The notes under the pieces: model-generated
What the model saw: only the letters and a program-made list of their open reading frames with translations
Database searches by the model: none
What the model was told of the DNA's origin: nothing
Shown here: in pieces, positions 28,309 to 35,880 of the stretch
Numbering within the stretch: the first letter of the stretch is position 1
Layout of the letters: each line of letters opens with the position of its first letter
Program-made: the position numbers and the translations under genes
NCBI GenBank assembly: GCA_016704345.1
Contig: JADJAH010000038.1
Coordinates: forward strand, 310,001-374,000
Length of the DNA stretch: 64,000 bases
Source of the DNA: Ignavibacteria bacterium
GTDB taxonomy: Bacteria > Bacteroidota > Ignavibacteria > Tepidaquicellales > Tepidaquicellaceae
Reading direction: 5' to 3'

Positions 28309-28824
28309 GTGGGAGACACAGAGGGGACAATGTCACCCTTCGTCAAGCTCAGGGTGACGCTGCTGTGGGAGACACAGAGGGGACAATGTCACCCTTCGTC
28401 AAGCTCAGGGTGACGCTGCTGTGGGAGACACAGAGGGGACAATGTCACCCTTCGTCAAGCTCAGGGTGACGCTGCTTTGGGAGACACAAGGGGGACAATG
28501 TCACCCTTCGTCAAGCTCAGGTGACGCTGCTCAGGGGGAAAGGGGACCGCTCAGGGTGACGCTGCTTCGGGAGACTCAGAGCGGACAATGTCACCCTTCG
28601 TCTTCAGGGTGCGCTGCTGAACGTCAAGCTCAGGGTGACGCTGCTGGGGAGACCAGAGCGGGACAACAATGTCACCCTTCGTCAAGCTCAGGGTGACGCT
28701 GCTTCGGGAGACACAGAGCGGACAATGTCACCCTTCGTCAAGCTCAGGGTGACGCTGCTAAATGCTCAGGGTGACGCTGCTAAATGCTCAGGGTGACGCT
28801 GCTTCGGGAGACTTAGAGCGGACG
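28309..28824. repeat. 56-bp tandem repeat array with internal palindrome
   Basis: Three exact-period 56-bp units (28309-28364, 28365-28420, 28421-28476), a 55-bp fourth, then five or so degenerate or truncated units to about 28824. Each unit holds GTCACCCTTCG and CTCAGGGTGAC, whose outer 8 bases pair (GTCACCCT/AGGGTGAC), so each can form a hairpin, then GCTGCT and GGGAGACACAGAG. Decay increases from left to right, with short sub-units repeated near 28750-28800. The forward reading frame through it (28421-28696) is a by-product of the repeat. It fills the gene-free stretch 27.8-28.95 kb between recG and tRNA-Ala. Confidence 0.9.
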
Positions 28825-28953
28825 ATGAAACCATAAGATATTTGGCACAAATTTTGTTTTTATTTAAGATATTTGATGAAAATTCAAGCCCGAAGTTAGT
28901 TTGATTTATGGTTTGAAAAAGAAAGCGGCATTTGTTAAGTTGCAATTTCTTGT

Positions 28954-29027
28954 GGGGCTATAGCTCAGTTTGGTAGAGCGTCTGAATGGCATTCAGAAGG
29001 TCAGCGGTTCGACCCCGCTTAGCTCCA
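28954..29027 (+). tRNA. tRNA-Ala (anticodon GGC)
   Basis: A complete cloverleaf: acceptor GGGGCTA with TAGCTCC, D-arm AGCTCAGTTTGGTAGAGC, anticodon arm CTGAATGGCATTCAG with GGC, T-arm GCGGTTCGACCCCGC, discriminator A. CCA is not encoded. It is 32 bases upstream of rplU. Confidence 0.95.
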
Positions 29028-29059
29028 CTATTTTAGAAATCCAACAAAACCAACAGGAA

Positions 29060-29368
29060 ATGTTTGCAATAGTAAATATCAAAGGCAATCAGTACAAAGT
29101 TCAGGAGAACCAAAAAGTTTTTGTGCCAAAGCTAAAAGAAGATGTAGGAGCAAAAGTTACATTTGATGATGTCCTCATGTTTTCGGCTGATGAAAACACG
29201 TTTGAAGTAGGCGCTCCAAAACTTTCGAAGATTATTGAAGCTACTGTACTCGATCATGTAAAAGATGATAAGGTCGTGGTATTCAAGAAGAAGAGAAGAA
29301 AAGGTTATAAGGTTCGCAGAGGTCACAGACAGAACTATACTCAGATTTCAATCGACAAAATTTCCTGA
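29060..29368 (+). CDS. rplU: 50S ribosomal protein L21
   Basis: A 102-residue L21, which binds 23S rRNA domain I. Family phrases: MFAIVNIKGNQYKVQE at the start, VLDHVKDDKVVVFKKKRRKG and YKVRRGHRQNYTQI at the end. The frame is open back through the tRNA, but ATG 29060 gives the conserved N-terminus and has AGGAA just upstream. It is followed by rpmA after 45 bases, the standard rplU-rpmA pair. Confidence 0.97.
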   Translation: MFAIVNIKGNQYKVQENQKVFVPKLKEDVGAKVTFDDVLMFSADENTFEVGAPKLSKIIEATVLDHVKDDKVVVFKKKRRKGYKVRRGHRQNYTQISIDKIS

Positions 29369-29413
29369 GAATCTCAAGAACAATTTTTATTCACGCAAAA
29401 GAATCAATAATAA

Positions 29414-29673
29414 ATGGCACATAAAAAGGACTCGGAAGTTCAAAGAACGGAAGAGACTCACAATCAAAACGCCTAGGAGTTAAGAAGTTCGGCGGACAAG
29501 TGGTTAAAGCCGGAAACATTCTCCTCAGGCAAAGAGGAACCAAGTTCCTTCCCGGTTCAAACACCGGTCTTGGAAGAGACTATACAATTTTTTCTATGAT
29601 TGACGGAACAGTCAGCTTTACAGACAAAAAGGGAAAGAAGACCCTTCATGTCATGCCGCTTGAGAGCGCATAG
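29414..29673 (+). CDS. rpmA: 50S ribosomal protein L27 (one frameshift)
   Basis: L27 reaches the peptidyl-transferase centre with its N-terminal tail. The start MAHKK is followed by an early frame change: adding one G at 29428-29429 restores KKGLGSSKNGRDSQSKRLG and joins the frame VKKFGGQVVKAGNILLRQRG to the stop at 29671. The repaired protein is 86 residues, normal length. As an essential gene next to an intact rplU, it is more likely a sequence error than a real mutation. Confidence 0.9.
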
Positions 29674-29697
29674 ATCTTAAGCTATTAAATGCAGAGC

Positions 29698-29732
29698 GAG
29701 GTTATTCCGTCAATCGGAATAACCTCTTTTTA
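29698..29732 (+). terminator. Rho-independent terminator of rplU-rpmA
   Basis: A perfect 12-bp stem GAGGTTATTCCG with its complement, 5-base loop, then TTTTTATTT. It lies 25 bases after the rpmA stop. Confidence 0.9.
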
Positions 29733-29759
29733 TTTGTGAAAAACTAAAATAAATACAAA

Positions 29760-30710
29760 ATGAAAGTTACGGTAATAGGCGCCGGAAATGTTGGAGCAAC
29801 TGTTGCAAATGTAGTTGCGCAAAGGGAATTGGCAAACGAGGTTGTCCTTCTCGACATCAAAGAAGGAGTGGCTGAAGGTAAGGCACTGGATATCTGGCAG
29901 ACTTCGGGCATCAATAATTTTGATACAAGAGTTATAGGGGTAACCCACGATTATTCGAGGACAGAAGCGTCTGAAGTTGTAGTCATCACTTCGGGACTTC
30001 CGAGAAAGCCAGGCATGAGCAGGGATGATCTTATTTCTACAAATGCTGAAATAGTAAAGTCAGTTACCGAGAATGTGATTCTCCATTCGCCGGATTCTAT
30101 TCTGATAATAGTTTCAAATCCGCTGGATGTAATGACCTATTGTGCATATCTGAATTCGAAATTTCCTTCACACAGAGTTATGGGAATGGCGGGCATTCTT
30201 GACACGGCAAGATACAGAGCGTTCATTGCTGATGCCCTTGATACTTCTCCAAAAGATATACAGGCTATGCTTCTTGGTGGACATGGAGATACAATGGTTC
30301 CATTGCCAAGATATACAACAGTGAGCGGAATTCCGGTTACTGAGCTGATTGATGAAACCAGATTGAATGCCATAGTTGACAGGACAAAGAAAGGAGGAGG
30401 CGAACTTGTTGCCTTAATGGGAACATCTGCATGGTACGCTCCCGGTGCTGCTGCTGCACAAATGGTAGAAGCAATTGTAAGAGATCAGAATAGAATTCTG
30501 CCGGTTTGCGCATGGCTGCAGGGCGAATATGGATTAAGAGATCTTTATCTTGGTGTGCCGGCTGTAATTGGCAAGAATGGAATTGAAAAAATTGTTGAGC
30601 TTAAGCTAAATGATCATGAGATGAAAATGCTTCATGACTCGGCAGGATCTGTAAAGGAAGTTATGGGTGTGTTGGACAAATTGAATTCCAAAAAAGCTTT
30701 CGACTTCTAA
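29760..30710 (+). CDS. mdh: Malate dehydrogenase (LDH-like type)
   Basis: A 316-residue NAD-dependent enzyme of the citric acid cycle, interconverting malate and oxaloacetate. Rossmann glycine motif GAGNVG (residues 7-12), NAD-specifying Asp in VVLLDIKEG, substrate-binding SGLPRKPGMSRDDL (with the Arg that selects dicarboxylates), VSNPLD, and catalytic His in LLGGHGDTMVP are all present. The form matches the tetrameric LDH-like MDH common in Chlorobi and Bacteroidetes relatives. It is monocistronic between two strong terminators. Confidence 0.96.
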   Translation: MKVTVIGAGNVGATVANVVAQRELANEVVLLDIKEGVAEGKALDIWQTSGINNFDTRVIGVTHDYSRTEASEVVVITSGLPRKPGMSRDDLISTNAEIVKSVTENVILHSPDSILIIVSNPLDVMTYCAYLNSKFPSHRVMGMAGILDTARYRAFIADALDTSPKDIQAMLLGGHGDTMVPLPRYTTVSGIPVTELIDETRLNAIVDRTKKGGGELVALMGTSAWYAPGAAAAQMVEAIVRDQNRILPVCAWLQGEYGLRDLYLGVPAVIGKNGIEKIVELKLNDHEMKMLHDSAGSVKEVMGVLDKLNSKKAFDF

Positions 30711-30723
30711 TCCGATTTATTAT

Positions 30724-30752
30724 GCGCCCTGAGAAATCAGGGCGCTTTTTCT
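30724..30752 (+). terminator. Rho-independent terminator of mdh
   Basis: GCGCCCTGA and TCAGGGCGC form a perfect 9-bp stem with loop GAAA, followed by TTTTTCTTT. Its right arm overlaps the stop codon of the convergent RsbW-like gene. Confidence 0.92.
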
Positions 30753-31153
30753 TTATTCATTTTCAGAGAGAACCTGGTTCCGGTTGATGATGACGTGCAA
30801 TCGAATTCGTCAACCAAAGATCTGATGATGAAAATCCCTCTTCCGTTTTCTTTAAAAAGATTTTCCTCAGCCGTCGGGTCCGGCAATTTGCTAAGATCAA
30901 ATCCGCCGCCTTCATCCTGAATTGTAATAACAATAGCTAGTGAATTGTAGGAAATCTCCGTGAAAACTTTCTTCCGGGGATCTTCTTTATTTCCGTGAAC
31001 TATCGCATTGACTATAGCTTCTGAACTCGCAATCTGGAGATTGATGAATCTTTCGGCAGTAAGGCAGAATTCTTTGTTGACAGATTCAAGCAATTGCTCA
31101 AATCTCTGAACTTCGCTTCTTCTTGATTCAAGAATCAGTTTATGTTTTTCCAA
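30737..31153 (-). CDS. RsbW-like serine kinase / anti-sigma factor (HATPase)
   Basis: A 138-residue GHKL ATPase of the SpoIIAB/RsbW group. The N box is present as SSEAIVNAIVHG (catalytic Glu and Asn), the G1 box as DEGGGFDLSKLP, and the G2-like segment as ENGRGIFIIRSLVDE. Such proteins phosphorylate a STAS antagonist or hold a sigma factor. The STAS gene at 3406-3711 is a possible partner but is 27 kb away; no sigma factor or PP2C phosphatase is in the window. It is downstream of nothing in the same direction, and ends within the mdh terminator. Confidence 0.88.
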   Translation of the reverse strand: MEKHKLILESRRSEVQRFEQLLESVNKEFCLTAERFINLQIASSEAIVNAIVHGNKEDPRKKVFTEISYNSLAIVITIQDEGGGFDLSKLPDPTAEENLFKENGRGIFIIRSLVDEFDCTSSSTGTRFSLKMNKEKAP

Positions 31154-31187
31154 AGTTTACTAATTAGTTTTTGTTCACCGGAAGAGT

Positions 31188-33101
31188 TCAGATATTCCAA
31201 AGTAAATTCATTGATAGATTAAAGGATTCATCACTAAATCCTCCAATGCTATTCCTGATGAAATCCAAACCGCCGGTTAAATTAACAATTGAACCTCTAT
31301 TTAGGTATAGAAATATCTTTCCGTAAGGACCGTATGATCTGTAAATTCCCGCAAGCGATTTTTCAGTATTGTCATATCTGTATCTGATCTGTTGGAAATA
31401 TCTGAACCCTGCGGCAAACTTAAGTAATTCGTACGGTGAATAAATTAATTCTGGTGAATAGAATTGCTCCTCAAAATAATTTATCGGCTTTACGGTAAAG
31501 TCGCCGTTGTTGAACTGACCTTGCTCATAAAGCTTCAGCTCACCGGTAAATAGAATTTCAACTTCAGGAATCAAAAGATAAGAAGTCGAATCACGTATGC
31601 TCAACTGTCTGTAAGAAAAACTTTGGACCTGAGAAACAATATCCTCAAAATCATACACAGTGTAATTCGCCAGAACCTGAAGGAAGTTTCGTGTTACAAG
31701 TCCATTTACGGGACTGAAGTTGCTGAGTGACGAAAGTCTGTAAATCTTGTTCTTATAATTGTTCGCACTCCTTTGTGAATAAATGTAACTGAGAGACGAA
31801 TTGATGTAATCAAACTTCGTTTGTATATCGAAATTCCTGAGGTTAGAATAACCGTGGAGCAAATACATGTTCATTTCAAATTCATCCCGGTCATCATAAT
31901 TGTCCTCAAAATCGGTATCATACTTCAACAGAGAGGCAGAGCCTGCTGCTGCAAAGTAATTAGTGTTTGAAAAAGAATATCGGATCTCTCCAAACAAGCC
32001 GGTTCTTCGGCTGTTGTTATTCTTATTTTTCTCTGCCTTTTCCAGCTCGTTGATCTGTGATGCCGAAAACCCGGATATATTCAGCAATGAATGATTCTCT
32101 GATCTTTCAATATAAAACAGTCTTGCATTTGCATTGATCATATATCTTGTGAAATCTAACGATGCAGATAGTTCAAGATTGTTTTCCAAAATTTTAGTAT
32201 CGTAAAGATTTTCAAGCAGTGCGTTCGCTGAACTCGACCTGTATTCGTATTCTTTTTTTACAATTCGATTAAAATAATTTCCGGAAATAGAAACACCTGA
32301 ATACTCATTCAATCGGTAGTTAAGTCCGTCGCTAATAAAGAAATAATCTTCAGCCCGGGTTTCTTTATTGTTCTTAACACCGAATTCATTAGCAACTGTT
32401 TGCGATGCCGGAAAGAAGAAATCGTCACTTGCGCTATAATATCTAATTGTGCCTGTATTGTCGGCGGCTTCTGAAAATACTTTGAAGACGCTTGCTCCGA
32501 TGTCATAATCATGACTCTTCTTCCCACCAAGATCTTCGTAGGCCAGCACAAGCTGTCCGTTTGTCATGTAATCATTTATAAAAAAGTTATTGGCATTTGC
32601 GGTGAAAATTCCGCTAAGGCCGGAATTGATCTCACCAATCTGATCCTCGCGTTTGTAGCCAAGCCTTAGATTAGAGGTGATTTCCTGTAAGGGGAAATAG
32701 TCGAAGTTCGAGAAAAGATAAGTGCTGTTGTTTCTGTTTGTTTCAATGTTCTTGTCATCGGTAAGAAAAATATTTTGAATGCCTGCACCGGAGTTGAAGT
32801 TTGGATTCAATCTGTAGAATACTATGGCTTTGAAATTGTTGAAGTCCCGGGAAAAATTTCTTTCGAGTTTAGAAACATTCGACTGAAAGTATTCATTAAT
32901 GACGACTCCGATATTATCATAGGAAGCATTGTAGTTGAATAGGGTATTTAATCCTGCAAGGTTGATGTCATTTGTGAAATTGGTTCTGAGAATATTGCCG
33001 TAATAAGTTGAATCATAGGGCATTAGAGCGGATTGTGCACTAAGTCCCCGAATAACGAGGAAAGAGAGGAAAAATATTATTCTAGTCAAATAAACTTTCA
33101 T
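31188..33101 (-). CDS. Predicted outer-membrane beta-barrel protein, unknown function
   Basis: A 637-residue protein with a signal peptide (IIFFLSFLVIRGLSAQ). The rest is rich in alternating Tyr/Phe/Asn/Asp strands with short turns and ends in a strand SLMNLLWN-like sequence (NLSMNLLWNI), as in outer-membrane barrels whose last strand carries an aromatic residue. No TonB box or plug domain is apparent. It overlaps the ABC ATPase stop by 20 bases, suggesting co-transcription. No function can be given. Confidence 0.7.
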   Translation of the reverse strand: MKVYLTRIIFFLSFLVIRGLSAQSALMPYDSTYYGNILRTNFTNDINLAGLNTLFNYNASYDNIGVVINEYFQSNVSKLERNFSRDFNNFKAIVFYRLNPNFNSGAGIQNIFLTDDKNIETNRNNSTYLFSNFDYFPLQEITSNLRLGYKREDQIGEINSGLSGIFTANANNFFINDYMTNGQLVLAYEDLGGKKSHDYDIGASVFKVFSEAADNTGTIRYYSASDDFFFPASQTVANEFGVKNNKETRAEDYFFISDGLNYRLNEYSGVSISGNYFNRIVKKEYEYRSSSANALLENLYDTKILENNLELSASLDFTRYMINANARLFYIERSENHSLLNISGFSASQINELEKAEKNKNNNSRRTGLFGEIRYSFSNTNYFAAAGSASLLKYDTDFEDNYDDRDEFEMNMYLLHGYSNLRNFDIQTKFDYINSSLSYIYSQRSANNYKNKIYRLSSLSNFSPVNGLVTRNFLQVLANYTVYDFEDIVSQVQSFSYRQLSIRDSTSYLLIPEVEILFTGELKLYEQGQFNNGDFTVKPINYFEEQFYSPELIYSPYELLKFAAGFRYFQQIRYRYDNTEKSLAGIYRSYGPYGKIFLYLNRGSIVNLTGGLDFIRNSIGGFSDESFNLSMNLLWNI

Positions 33102-33837
33102 AGGAAAGCTTTCTTGTCTCAGACTCTTCTTTTAGACTCCTGAAAAGTCCTTCGAGATCCGTATAGTTTTCAGTGTTCTTCAAATCACTCGTTTGTGTAT
33201 CAAGAACTACTTTGCCTTTATCGAGTAAAATTATTTTGGAAGAAACCTTCTCAACTGTGTTTAAAAGATGAGAACAATATAATATTGTCTTTCCCAATGA
33301 TACAAGATAAGAGACAAGATCCTGAAAAATGAAAATTGAATTTGCATCAAGTCCATTGAGCGGCTCATCAAGATAGATCAGATCAGGGTTGTGGATGAGA
33401 GCAGAAGTAATGAGCACTTTTTGTTTATTACCTTTGGAGAGATTTCCAATTGATTGATCCAGCATTCCGGTGAAATCCAGCAACTCCGCAAAGTTATCTA
33501 GCCTGCGTTTGAGCAAATTATCTTCTAACGATCTTGCCGTGCCGATGAAACCAATGTACTCGCGCGGAGAAAGCGAGTTGAATAAGTTAGGCGCTTCCGG
33601 CACATAGCCTACTATTTTCTTTACTGAAACTGCATCTTCTTTAACATTTATGCCGCCGACGATTACTTCTCCATTATCAAAATCAAGTACGCCGCTTAGG
33701 ATCTTGACTGTAGTGGATTTTCCGGCGCCGTTTGTTCCAATGTAACCGCAAATTTCACCCTGCGCAATTTCGAACGAAACATTATCCAGAGCAACAATTC
33801 CCGGATATGTTTTGGTAAGGTTGGTGACAGAGATCAT
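33082..33837 (-). CDS. ABC transporter ATP-binding protein
   Basis: A 251-residue ABC ATPase of the ABC-2/drug-efflux type. Walker A GTNGAGKST, Q-loop VGYVPEAPNLF, signature LSKGNKQKVLI (a variant of LSGGQ with Lys for the second Gly), Walker B LIYLDEPLNGLD and the H-loop His in YCSHLL are present. The frame reaches 33861, but ATG 33837 lies one base after the upstream stop (TGACATG). No permease gene is adjacent: neighbours are a dienelactone hydrolase and an outer-membrane barrel, so its membrane partner must be elsewhere. Confidence 0.92.
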   Translation of the reverse strand: MISVTNLTKTYPGIVALDNVSFEIAQGEICGYIGTNGAGKSTTVKILSGVLDFDNGEVIVGGINVKEDAVSVKKIVGYVPEAPNLFNSLSPREYIGFIGTARSLEDNLLKRRLDNFAELLDFTGMLDQSIGNLSKGNKQKVLITSALIHNPDLIYLDEPLNGLDANSIFIFQDLVSYLVSLGKTILYCSHLLNTVEKVSSKIILLDKGKVVLDTQTSDLKNTENYTDLEGLFRSLKEESETRKLSYESLFD

Positions 33838-33838
33838 G

Positions 33839-34630
33839 TCATTTAGAGAAGATCTCTTCAAAGAATTTTTTCATCGCAACCCATGATCTCTTGTCGGCAT
33901 TCTCATTGTATGCAGCACCTTTCGAATTGTCATCGCCGGCATTCTTGTCGGTGAATGAATGAACAGCTCCGCTGTATTCTGTGAACACCATATCAACTTT
34001 CGCTTCGGCCATCTCCTTTAGAAATGCAGCTTTGTCTTCTGCTGAAATGTAAGGGTCATCTGCTCCGTGCAGTACCATCACACTTGTTTTGATATTTGAA
34101 GCATCTTCTGCTCCGGCCGGGCGCAGTCCACCGTGAAAACTTACAACTCCGTCAACCTCCGCACCGCTTCGGGCAAGCTCAATGACTCCGCTTCCCCCGA
34201 AACAATATCCGATAGCCGCTGTCTTTGACGGATCTACATGTGATTGTTTCAGCATCTCATCAAGTCCTGAACGAATTCTTTCTCTGTACAGATTTTTATC
34301 TGCATAAAATTTACCGGCTTGCTTTGAGGCTTCTTCAGATGATGCAGGGCGGATTCCTTTGCCGTAAATATCAACAGCCATTGCAAAGTATCCAAGCTCC
34401 GCCAGTTGCTTAGCACGCATTTTTTCATAATCTCCAAGTCCTTTCCATTGATGAATAACAATTACACCGGGCATTTTTGCGCTGATGCTGTTGTCATAGG
34501 CAATGTATCCCTGCATGGTTTCACCGCCGGAAGTGTACTCTATGTCTTTGGTTACTATCTCAGAACGGGAATTCATATTTGTGATGAGAATTAGAATTAG
34601 TGCGAAAACTATTTTAAGACTGTAGTTCAT
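33839..34630 (-). CDS. Dienelactone hydrolase family protein, exported
   Basis: A 263-residue alpha/beta hydrolase with a signal peptide (IVFALILILITNMNS). The DLH triad is visible: Cys in GYCFGGSG, Asp in LHGADDPY and His in SGAVHSF. The oxyanion region HQWKGL also fits. The frame extends to 34675, but ATG 34630 has AGGAG 6 bases upstream and starts the signal peptide directly. It would hydrolyse an ester or lactone in the periplasm; the substrate is unknown. The ABC ATPase follows with a one-base gap. Confidence 0.9.
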   Translation of the reverse strand: MNYSLKIVFALILILITNMNSRSEIVTKDIEYTSGGETMQGYIAYDNSISAKMPGVIVIHQWKGLGDYEKMRAKQLAELGYFAMAVDIYGKGIRPASSEEASKQAGKFYADKNLYRERIRSGLDEMLKQSHVDPSKTAAIGYCFGGSGVIELARSGAEVDGVVSFHGGLRPAGAEDASNIKTSVMVLHGADDPYISAEDKAAFLKEMAEAKVDMVFTEYSGAVHSFTDKNAGDDNSKGAAYNENADKRSWVAMKKFFEEIFSK

Positions 34631-34803
34631 ATTACTCCTCTCGAAATTTTTTGGCAAGTATAAGTCATTAATCACTATGATTTAATACAAAAAACTATAC
34701 AGCTAATTTAGATAACGTTTCCTTTGTGTGTGAATTTCAAAATCGGCGTGATCGAATTATCCAGTCCCGAAACGGATATTTGAAAAATTGTATGTGGTTC
34801 TAT

Positions 34804-35009
34804 TACACTGAGATACACAGAGATTACACGGAGGTACACGGAGAGAGCAAATAGGAAACAACTGTCATGACTATTAGCATTAAGAAGAGTCTTTCAATTC
34901 AGGGGGATGTGGAAATCAGAACCATTGTATCAAAGAATATAATAAGACGTTAACATATTTAACTCAGTGGACCTCCGTGACACCTCAGCGTATCTCCGTT
35001 TATAACATA
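34804..35009. repeat. CACAGAG/CACGGAG-type dispersed repeat, copy 1
   Basis: The left part (about 34804-34927) is roughly 80 percent identical to 48562-48687, including GGTACAC, CAACTGTC and GGAAATCAGAACCA. Its left end (GAGATACACAGAGATT, CACGGAGGT) is mirrored by an inverted version near 34970-34998 (ACCTCCGTG, GTATCTCCGT), so copy 1 has imperfect terminal inverted repeats. It has no coding content and occupies most of the 470-bp gap between the hydrolase and rhomboid genes. Confidence 0.6.
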
Positions 35010-35100
35010 GCAACCGTACCAAGCGCACTTTTCGAAACGCTACTCTAATTTAGAATTACACAGAATTAATCTTTGTCATATATTGAGCAATTCATTCAGG

Positions 35101-35838
35101 ATGCATACCAATTCAGAATTTGACGCAAGCGTTTCAGAAAGCAGTGAAGTCTCGGAGAAGTCAAAAATTTACTCTTCTTTGTTTTACAGCTTATGCTTTG
35201 TCTTGATACTTTGGATAGTTCATTTCATTCAGTGGTCACTCCAAAGTGATTTTGGAAAGTATGGTGTACTTCCCAGAGAAGTTAAAGGACTGAGCGGAAT
35301 ATTCACTGCACCATTGATACACGGAGATTTGGATCACCTGATCTCCAACTCACTTACATTGTTAATACTTCTTTTCGGATTGTTCTACTTTTACAGAACA
35401 TCGTCTCTAACCGTAATTATTCTTACTTATCTGGTAAGCGGTCTAATGGTTTGGGTTATTGGAAGAAGGTCTTATCACATTGGTGCGAGCGGCATCGTGT
35501 ACGGTTTGGTTGCGTTCATATTTTTCAGCGGACTTTTCAGAAGAGACAAAAGGTCAATGGCGCTTTCACTAATTGTTGTATTTCTTTACGGCGGGTTGGT
35601 TTGGGGCGTATTACCGATTGAGCCGGACATTTCTTTTGAATCACATTTGTCGGGAGCATTGATCGGAGTCGGGCTTGCATTTGCCTTCAGAAATTATGAT
35701 CCGCCGGAAAAATACGAATGGGAAGAAACGGATGAAGACGACGGACTTGATTACGGGGATACTCCCGAAAAAATTGATGAGATTGACAAGCTTTTTGACA
35801 ATGATGATGACGATGAGAATAAGAGATTTCTTAGGTAA
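35101..35838 (+). CDS. Rhomboid family intramembrane serine protease
   Basis: A six-helix-type rhomboid of about 245 residues that cuts substrates within the membrane. The catalytic Ser is in HIGASGIVYG and the His in ESHLSGALIGV; the helix-2 His/Asn motif is visible as HGDLDHLISNSLTLL. The C-terminal 45 residues form a very acidic cytoplasmic tail (EETDEDDGLDYGD and DNDDDDEN). The frame also allows TTG 35083; ATG 35101 was chosen, with no clear ribosome-binding site for either. It is 42 bases upstream of the cyclase/ATPase gene in the same direction. Confidence 0.9.
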   Translation: MHTNSEFDASVSESSEVSEKSKIYSSLFYSLCFVLILWIVHFIQWSLQSDFGKYGVLPREVKGLSGIFTAPLIHGDLDHLISNSLTLLILLFGLFYFYRTSSLTVIILTYLVSGLMVWVIGRRSYHIGASGIVYGLVAFIFFSGLFRRDKRSMALSLIVVFLYGGLVWGVLPIEPDISFESHLSGALIGVGLAFAFRNYDPPEKYEWEETDEDDGLDYGDTPEKIDEIDKLFDNDDDDENKRFLR

Positions 35839-35880
35839 ATTGCCTTTCTCAAAATTTTATAAACTCGAATAAACAACACC

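Noticed and set aside
28421..28696. Coding region through the tandem repeat (91 codons)
   Set aside because: The frame simply follows the 56-bp repeat, which is not a multiple of three, and gives a low-complexity peptide with no start signal.
28309..28824. CRISPR array
   Set aside because: The units are contiguous 56-mers with no unique spacers and contain palindromes; there are no cas genes in the window. It is a tandem repeat.
28970..29059. Upstream extension of rplU through the tRNA-Ala gene
   Set aside because: The frame is open only by chance through the tRNA; L21 proteins start with MFAI/MYAI and the ATG at 29060 has a purine-rich site.
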